Shown in pieces: positions 57,669 to 64,000 of a DNA stretch of 64,000 bases. Source of the DNA: Elymus sibiricus (Eukaryota; Streptophyta; Magnoliopsida; Poales; Poaceae). The stretch covers positions 395,579,886 to 395,643,885 of the forward strand of contig CM077666.1 in NCBI GenBank assembly GCA_039707655.1, read 5' to 3'. The stretch's first letter is position 1, and every line of letters begins with the position of its first letter. The position numbers and the translations under genes are program-made. The notes below the pieces were generated by a model, which had not been told where the DNA came from, made no database searches, and worked only from the letters and a program-made list of their open reading frames with translations.

Positions 57669-58718
57669 CCCAGCTCATCACCATGGGGATCGCCGATTTT
57701 ATTTGCCAAGAAAAAGGATGGTACCCTAAGGCTATGTATCGATTACAGGGCACTCAATATGGTTACTATCAAAAATAAATATCCACTACCAAGGATCAAC
57801 GATCTGTTCGACCAACTGGCAAAAGCCAAGGTTTTCTCAAAAATAGATTTGAGATCAGGCTACCATCAATTAAGAATCCGATCATCAGACATACCCAAGA
57901 CTGCTTTTACCACCAGATACGGGTTATATGAATTCATTGTGATGCCTTTCGGATTGACCAACGCTCCTGCTTATTTTTTACACCTCATGAACAAGGTTTT
58001 CATGAAATATTTGGAAAAATTCGTGGTTGTGTTTATCGATGATATACTTATTTATTCTAAGACACCAGAAGAACATGAGCAACATCTTCGAATAGTCCTG
58101 GAAGAATTACGGAAAAATCAACTATATGCCAAATTCAGTAAGTGTGAATTTTGCTTACGAGAAGTTGGTTTTCTGGGACATGTACTGACACAGGATGGAA
58201 TAGCAGTGGACCCAAGTAAAGTAAAAGATGTCTTAGGGTGGAAGCAACCCACCAACATGACTGAGGTCAGGAGTTTTCTTGGATTGGCTGGCTACTATCG
58301 ATGGTTTATTGAAGGATTCTCCACCATAGCCAAACCCATGACTCAACTACTCAAGAAGGATAAAAAGTTTGAATGGACCGAAGCATGTGAGAAAAGTTTC
58401 CAGGAATTGAAGAAGAGGTTAACAACGGCACATGTTCTGATCATGCCAGATGTGCACAAGAATTTTGAAATATACTGTGACGCTTCCAGGAAGGGCCTTG
58501 GATGTGTATTAATGCAAGATGGAAAGGTCATAGCATATGCTTCAAGACAACAACGACGACACAAAGAAAATTACCCTATGCATGATTTGGAACTAGCAGC
58601 GGTGATACATGCACTCAAGGAATGGCGACATTTTCTCCTTGGGAATTGATGCGAGATATACACGGATCACAAAAGTCTTAAGTATATCTTCACCCAACCG
58701 GAATTAAATCTGTGATAG
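57669..58718 (+). pseudogene. Element A reverse transcriptase and RNase H
   Basis: Continues in frame. RT has [14 protein letters not shown] near 57711, [11 protein letters not shown] near 57840 and [10 protein letters not shown] near 58032-58062. RNase H has [17 protein letters not shown] near 58467-58520 and [17 protein letters not shown] near 58662-58712. Stops at 58647-58649 and two adjacent ones at 58713-58718. Confidence 0.92.
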
Positions 58719-60383
58719 CGTCGCTGGCTAGAACTAATCAAGGATTATGTTGTGGGAATGCATTACCATCTAGGTAAAGAAAATGTTGTGGCAGACGCCC
58801 TCAGCCGAAATCCATGCACCGACAATGACCGCATGCAATTTTCACAGCATGAGTTCAACCGGGAATTTGCCAAACTCAACATGGTTCTGGTCACGGAAGG
58901 AACCATTGCCTGCCTTGAAATAAAACCAGCATTGGAAGACCAGATCAAAGAAGCTCACAAAGGACACCCCAGTATCGAGGGGATTAAAAGGAAAGTAAAT
59001 TTAGGCAAGGCATCTGAATTTACCATAGACACCCAGGGAATTTTGTGGTACGTGAAAATATTATGTGTACCCAATAAGGAAGAGCTGAAGCAACAAATTT
59101 TGGCAAAAGCTCATACCTCCCCGTACTCCATTCACCCAGGAGGAACCAAGATGTACAAGGATCTACAAGAAAACTTTTGGTGGCATAGGATGAAAAGGGA
59201 TATAGCCGTATATGTGGCACGCTGTGACTCTTGTCAGCGTGTAAAAGCATAACAACAGAGGCTACTGCAGCCACTCAGAGTGCCTGAATGGAAATGGGAT
59301 GTAATAGGAATGGATTTTATCATTGGGTTGCCAAGGTCACGAGACGGGAATGATGCTATCTGGATTATAACAGATTTATTAACCAAGGTGGCACATTTCC
59401 TTCCGGTAAAAACCACATACTCAACACAGAGGCTTGCCAGGTTATACCTCTCCCGGATTGTTTGCTTACACGGAGTACCCAAGACCATAGTCTCTGATAG
59501 AGGCACTCAGTTTGTCTCTAGGTTTTGGGATCACCTGCAGCAAGCCTTAGGGACTCAACTGGTATTCAGTACAGTGTATCACCCACAGACAGGAGGGCAG
59601 ACTGAATGGGCAAATCAGATATTGGAGGACATGCTGAGAGCCTGTGTTCTTACTTATGGAGTCAGCTAGGAGGACAGTTTGCCATATGTGGAATTTTCAT
59701 ATAACAACAGTTACCAAGCCAGTCTAAAGATGTCACCCTTCGAAGCTCTATACGGACGGAGGTGTCGTACCCCTCTCAATTGGTCTGAGACCAGAGATAG
59801 CCAAATCTTTGGCCTAGAAGTTCTCAAAGAAGCAAAAACAAAAGTGAAACTCGTCCGAGACAGACTGAAAGCAGCTCAGAGCCGTTAGAAGAGTTACTAT
59901 GACCAGAAACACCGTCAGATCAGTTTTGAACCTGATGAATATGTGTATCTCCGGGTATCCCCAATGAGAGGACTACAAAGATTTATGGTCAAAGGAAAAC
60001 TAGCACCGTGATTTATTGGACCATTCAGACTAATTGCAAGGAGAGGCAAGGTTGCCTATTAGCTGGAACTACCTGCAGAATTATCAGATGTTCATGATGT
60101 GTTTCGCGTATCACAGCTGAGGAGATGTGTCAATAATCCGGACAAACAAGTCCAGCATCAGAACCTGGATCTCCAACCAGACCTCATGTATAAGGAACGA
60201 CCTATAAAAATTCTGGAAGAGTCTGAACAGAGAACCCGACAGAATGTGATAAAATTTTACAAGGTTCAGTGGAGTAATCACACCGAGGAAGAAGCAACAT
60301 GGGAACGGGAAGATCATCTGAGGACTGAGTATCCGTACCTGTTTGAGGGACAACTAAAATCTCGGGGACGAGATTTTTCTTAA
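58719..60383 (+). pseudogene. Element A integrase and chromodomain
   Basis: Same frame. ADALSRN is near 58791. The zinc finger goes from SPYSIHPGG near 59118 to CDSCQRVKA near 59223-59250. Core: MDFIIGLPRS near 59310, SDRGTQFVS near 59493, and the block near 59590-59640. Then KMSPFEALYGRRC and an EYVYLRVSPM block, and finally a chromodomain-like KVQWSNHTEEEATWERE near 60261-60311. In-frame stops at 59250-59252, 59667-59669, 59886-59888, 60009-60011 and 60060-60062; the natural stop is at 60381-60383. Confidence 0.9.
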
Positions 60384-60393
60384 GGGGGGTAGG
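60382..60393 (+). other. Polypurine tract of element A
   Basis: AAGGGGGGTAGG before the 3' LTR at 60397. Confidence 0.88.
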
Positions 60394-60396
60394 TGT

Positions 60397-61801
60397 TGTA
60401 GCACCCCAAAAATATCCTCTTTTGAATTTTCAAATCTTTTATTCAAAATAAAAATTTCTTTGGATCACCATGGTCTTTTCTCTCTTTCTTTTGTTTGAAA
60501 ATCACTTCTGAATTTTTAATTGGGTTTCAAAAAATTTAAAATGGTTTTTAATTGATGGTTTATTACTTGAGTAATTATTTTTGGAGGATCACAAATATTT
60601 TTCCTTTAGAAAAGTTTTTGAATATTTAAAATTATTCCAATGAAATAGCCCATTTCATTGTTTTCTAGCACTTATAAATTCTCCCAACAATTTTTCTGTC
60701 ACTTCTAAATTCTCATTCAAATCATCCTCACACCCTAGGACAGTATCCAATACCTCTTCTCTCCACAAAAATATTTTTCTCATATTTAATAAATTCCAAA
60801 GTTGGAATTTCAATTAATCCTATTTCTTTGATTTACAAAGGAACTATATTTTTCCTAATTCTTCTGCACCCACAAAAAATATCCTAGCTACTAGACAGTA
60901 TCTACACCCCATTTCACCAAAAACATTTGGTTCCTCAGTTCAAAATTTTCAAATTCCATTCAATTCAAATTTGGACCAGATTCAAACTTCCTGATCAAAA
61001 CCTATTTTTAATTGCTCCAAAAATTCTAAAACTTTGCCAACCTCTCTTTTATGCATCAACACCTCACCACAAAAAATCCCTAAAATTCCTAAAATCCCTA
61101 GAGCTCTCTAGCATTTTGTCAAACACCTAGTGTGCGCACTGTTCATTACTGTCAAAAATTCAGAAAAGAGAAAGTTCAGAGAGAGGGGGAAACGGCGCCG
61201 TGCACTGCACTCCATCGCATCTCCTCCTCATCCACGCCTCCTCTCGTCATAAATGGGTAGCCGGGACCCCTCTAGTCAGTGGCTCACCGCCGACGGCACA
61301 TTAATCGGCCGGTGTAGCGGCCACCGTCCTCGGCCGCGGCGGCCGAGTGGATCAACATGGCTGCTGCTGCCTTCACTCTCGCCCACCGCTCCCTCCACCA
61401 AATTCTCCATGCGTCACTCGCCTCCGCAGCTCACCACACCATCCAACGCCACCATGGCCCCGCCTGGCAGTCGCCGGAACGGATCGCCGCCTGCCATGGC
61501 CGTACGGGAGTCATCTCGGGGTTAAGGCGATCAAGCTCGAAATCGAGCACGCTGGTACTTCGAGGTTCTTCCATCGACCTCACTAACCCCGCACCGACCG
61601 CGCTCACCGCCCAAACCAAACTCGCCGGCCAGATTTACTCAGGCATCATCCGTTCTGCCTTTGACCTCCCCGGCTCGCCTATATAAGAGCTCCCCGAGCT
61701 CCGTTGAGTAACCGCACCACACCCACACCATCTCAATCGAGCTCCCGAGCACTCCCTCAACCTTGAGGTGGTCATCTTCTCCCTCTCCGGCCACCCAATC
61801 C
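60397..61801 (+). repeat. 3' LTR of element A, truncated
   Basis: Matches 25814-27217 and then stops within the CACCCAATCC stretch shared by both copies. TATA box at 61680-61687. About 2.6 kb of LTR is missing, including the twin palindromes and hairpin cluster. What follows has no TG LTR start, so this is a deletion or recombination joint, not a clean insertion. Confidence 0.88.
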
Positions 61802-61808
61802 CTCGTGA

Positions 61809-62315
61809 AGAAAATCCCTCACTTTACGAGATTTGTCTTCGCACTCAGAAAGCCCTGGAAAGTCACATTAAGCTCGACCGCAAAGAAAAAGTGGAAATGA
61901 TGACTGAGATCAATCTGCTTCACAATTATGCTCATCAAAATCTGCTGTATGAGAAAGAATAGAAGAAGCGCTCATGGACCCTCCTGCGCAAGCACTATTC
62001 TCACAAACAACTATCTGCCAAGGGTATCGAGAAAAATACGATCATCTGGAGTTGTTTGAAGTTCCTCGCATCCGAAGGCAAACTCCAGTGCTTCCTCAGC
62101 ATTCAGCCTCCATCGACCTGCTATTTGTTGAACTCGATGATGAACTTGAAGACACAGCAGGCACATTCATTTACAAGCCAGATGCACCTCGCTCTGCTAC
62201 TCCCGAAGCTAATCCTAAAGCCCGTGTTGCTTCTCCAACTCCTGCTTCAGCCTCGACCATCGCTCGCTCTGCTTCGCCAAATAGTTCGAGCTCTGGGGAT
62301 TCTTTAGACGAGTAG
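61809..62315 (+). pseudogene. Unrecognised coding remnant of element E
   Basis: Two overlapping frames look coding. One (61809-61962) has a charged helix-like stretch with LDRKEKVEMMTEINLL and ends at TAG. The other (61974-62315) has FVELDDELEDTAGTFIYK followed by a Pro/Ser/Ala-rich tail ending SSSGDSLDE. They may be one gene with a frameshift near 61960. I do not recognise the product; position before purine tracts suggests the last ORF of the element (gag- or env-like ORFs both occur there). A Met at 61768 would start in element A's LTR and is a joint artefact. Confidence 0.4.
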
Positions 62316-63081
62316 TTCCTCGCATGCATTCTCTTTCCTTTTTGACACTTGTTGACAAAAAGGGGGAGAAGAACATCGAGAAGATAGAAAGGCGGGATAT
62401 TTGCAGTGTGTTTCCATTCGCCATTTGCTTTTCTTTCGAACAATTTGCTATTGGTTGTTGAACTTTTGGTTGTCATGTACCGTTAATAACCCATGTAATG
62501 CTATTTTTGCTTCCCGCTATTTGCTTGCAGATGCTATCAATATTTGTTTACAGGAGAAGAAATCACATGTTGTCTTTGGTTTCTCGCATATTTCTATCGT
62601 ATCATCTTTGTTGCAGGAAAACCTCGACTGAAGCATATCCACTCCGAGCAATATACTTGTGTCATCTTTGCTCTGATTATTCCTCGAACATCTAACTTGC
62701 AGGGAAGTTATATCTCATGTGGACTTAAACTGTGTTCTGAGAAAATCTTCATGGCCTATCCATTGCCACAACTCACTTCAATATATCCTCGCTATCTAAC
62801 AAATCTTCTTAAATGGTTGTGTGTGGCAGGAAATACCTCAAACACCGTCGAGTGCATTGGAAGAAACTACAATGGTGACCTTATGTCAATGTCACTCATA
62901 CGAAGATTCACCTCGCTACCCTTCATATTATCTCCTATGCCCACTCCATTCAGAATGATGCATATCTTCAGGGGGAGCGTGCTTTATCATTGTAATTGTC
63001 TCTCATCGTTTAACTTCTTTCACATTCTATTTTATACTTTTATCTATCCTTCGATGTGCTCTGCTTTGTCAACAATTGTCC
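62316..63081 (+). other. Non-coding 3' inner region of element E
   Basis: About 0.77 kb of T-rich sequence with two purine-tract motifs. Open frames here, such as the 316-codon frame from 62544, run across the LTR border and are not credible genes. Confidence 0.5.
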
Positions 63082-63094
63082 AAAAAGGGGGAGA
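63082..63094 (+). other. Polypurine tract of element E
   Basis: AAAAAGGGGGAGA, 1 bp before the LTR; the same sequence as the Sirevirus tract at 6741-6753. Confidence 0.8.
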
Positions 63095-63095
63095 T

Positions 63096-64000
63096 TGTTG
63101 GTGCAATATTTGCCCCCACTATGTTTTGGAGATTGTTGACAGAAACAGGCATGGACTGATTTGTTTGCTAGTGCACACAGAGAGAAATAGTCCATGCAGT
63201 AACGAAGAGAATGCTGTCTTCGGTGTTCAGTTCGAGGAACTTCACCGAAGAATAACTGCACCGAGGAGAAGATCGAGCTGCATCCTTTCTAGACTGGTAG
63301 ACGAGAAGAATGGTGTGAAGGAAGTGACCCCTCGAAATTTTAATGCTGACGCAAAGCAATTGGTTCGGAGATTCGGTCTGAAGAAAAGTGACTGTAGCGA
63401 TGGAAGACGGAGACAACGTGAAGACATAGCATTCTTTTCGTCGTTCTTCTTTCATTTGAGTCATAGGACATCCGTACTATTAAGAGGGGTATAGGTTCTC
63501 GAAGCTTAGATCCGCTGTGATGCCTAGCCCAAACCTATGTGAGACTGAGAGAAATCTGTTTATGTTTTGAATGATAACCTACTAGTAGAAGACGTTGTTC
63601 TTCGGTGCTGTGGGAGTTATCTTTTGAACTGAGGAGTTAGAATTACTTGCTCAGCACGTAATGTTACCATTGTGCTCAAATTTCCGACCGTTGGATTCGT
63701 GTCATTCGGCCGTTGGCTGCTCCACATGTCCAATTTGGTTATTTCCCATCAGGGAAGGCTGCGGCTATAAATAGCCACCCCACTCCAACGTTGCCCGTTG
63801 GCTGCTCCGCTTAAGATTTCAGAGAAGATTGATTGAGCATCCCCTCTCCGAGTGATTTGAGTTTAAGATCCATCGAGAGAAAAATCAAGAGCCCAAACTT
63901 AGACAGTGGTTGAGCATCACAGTAGTTCTAAGTTAGAGTTCTTGTACCTATTACTCTTGAGAGCTACACACTCTCTAGACGGATAGGTGTCGGCTCGAGT
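63096..64000 (+). repeat. LTR of element E (right end outside the window)
   Basis: Begins TGTTGGTGCAATATTTG after a purine tract. It has an inverted repeat CTTCGGTG (63218-63225) with CACCGAAG (63243-63250) and a TATAAATA at 63766-63773. At least 905 bp long. Confidence 0.7.
63766..63773 (+). promoter_or_regulatory. TATA box of element E LTR
   Basis: TATAAATA in a GGC...GCC context, about 670 bp into the LTR. Confidence 0.55.

Larger units (their letters stand above)
25814..61801 (+). mobile_element. Element A: Gypsy chromovirus split by nested insertions, 3' LTR broken
   Basis: LTRs begin at 25814 (TGTAACACCCC) and 60397 (TGTAGCACCCC). The 5' LTR runs 25814-29746 and resumes 53609-53729 after nested element B. 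The inner part is 53730-60396, with primer-binding site, ORF0, gag, pol and chromodomain. The 3' LTR stops abruptly at about 61801 after 1.4 kb of an expected 4.05 kb. The five bases before the element are GACAA; the matching right copy is not in view. An 853 bp MITE sits in gag. It is the oldest-looking coding element here, with about a dozen in-frame stops. Confidence 0.88.
61802..64000 (+). mobile_element. Element E: 5'-truncated LTR retrotransposon 3' end, Sirevirus-like
   Basis: No LTR or primer-binding site at its left edge, so the 5' part is lost. The inner remnant has purine tracts at about 62357-62368, 62971-62977 and 63082-63094, and the last directly precedes an LTR that begins TGTTGGTGCAATATTTG at 63096 and runs off the window. 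Repeated purine tracts and the ATT|TG tract-LTR joint match those of the Sirevirus at 6741-6756. No RT or integrase is left to confirm the class. Confidence 0.65.

Noticed and set aside
62544..63494. 316-codon frame near the right end
   Set aside because: Crosses the polypurine tract and the LTR start of element E, so it cannot be a real gene of the element; composition is not gene-like.

Overview
This window is intergenic DNA from a large, repeat-rich grass genome, most likely a Triticeae species (wheat, barley, rye or goatgrass). The evidence is a dense, nested stack of long-LTR retrotransposons: a Sirevirus-type Copia element, several chromodomain Gypsy elements with 3-4.4 kb LTRs, and a large non-autonomous element of the LARD (Sukkula-like) design. 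I found no host protein-coding gene, tRNA, rRNA or CRISPR array that I can support.

Layout, left to right. 1-8344: Sirevirus-like Copia element (left LTR cut by the window edge, inner part 1073-6754, right LTR 6755-8344). 8345-10539: 3' end and 3' LTR of a second Gypsy family. 10540-11330: unassigned sequence. 11331-12951 and 25400-25813: a degenerate tandem-repeat tract split by element D. 12952-25394: element D, a complete minus-strand Gypsy chromovirus with the target duplication GCCAA. 25814-61801: element A, a Gypsy chromovirus whose 5' LTR is split by element B (29747-53603, duplication CTCAA). B is a 4.4-kb-LTR element with a 2.9 kb non-coding inner part, and its own 5' LTR is split by element C (31092-43281, duplication CTCCG), another complete Gypsy chromovirus. 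Element A's gag also holds an 853 bp foldback Mutator-type MITE (55269-56121). 61802-64000: a 5'-truncated LTR element E fused to the broken 3' LTR of A.

All coding elements are dead or damaged copies. A, C and the Sirevirus each keep a single gag-pol frame broken only by in-frame stops, nearly all compatible with C-to-T changes. D has two frameshifts as well. Elements A, C and D each carry an extra ORF between primer-binding site and gag (called ORF0 here), with a conserved core that resembles a double-stranded-RNA-binding fold and, in C and D, a conserved phospho/SUMO-motif-like tail.

The signals I rate most interesting are non-coding and shared across the four long-LTR families: a twin palindrome, a GAGTAC/GTACTC inverted repeat, and a conserved block just after the primer-binding site that the coding-less element B also has. 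In addition, A's LTR holds three consecutive hairpins with one loop and covarying stems, followed by a 4 x 49 bp array. Boundaries were set by hand from LTR TG...CA ends, primer-binding sites, purine tracts and target duplications. Family names are from memory of the families, not from a database search.
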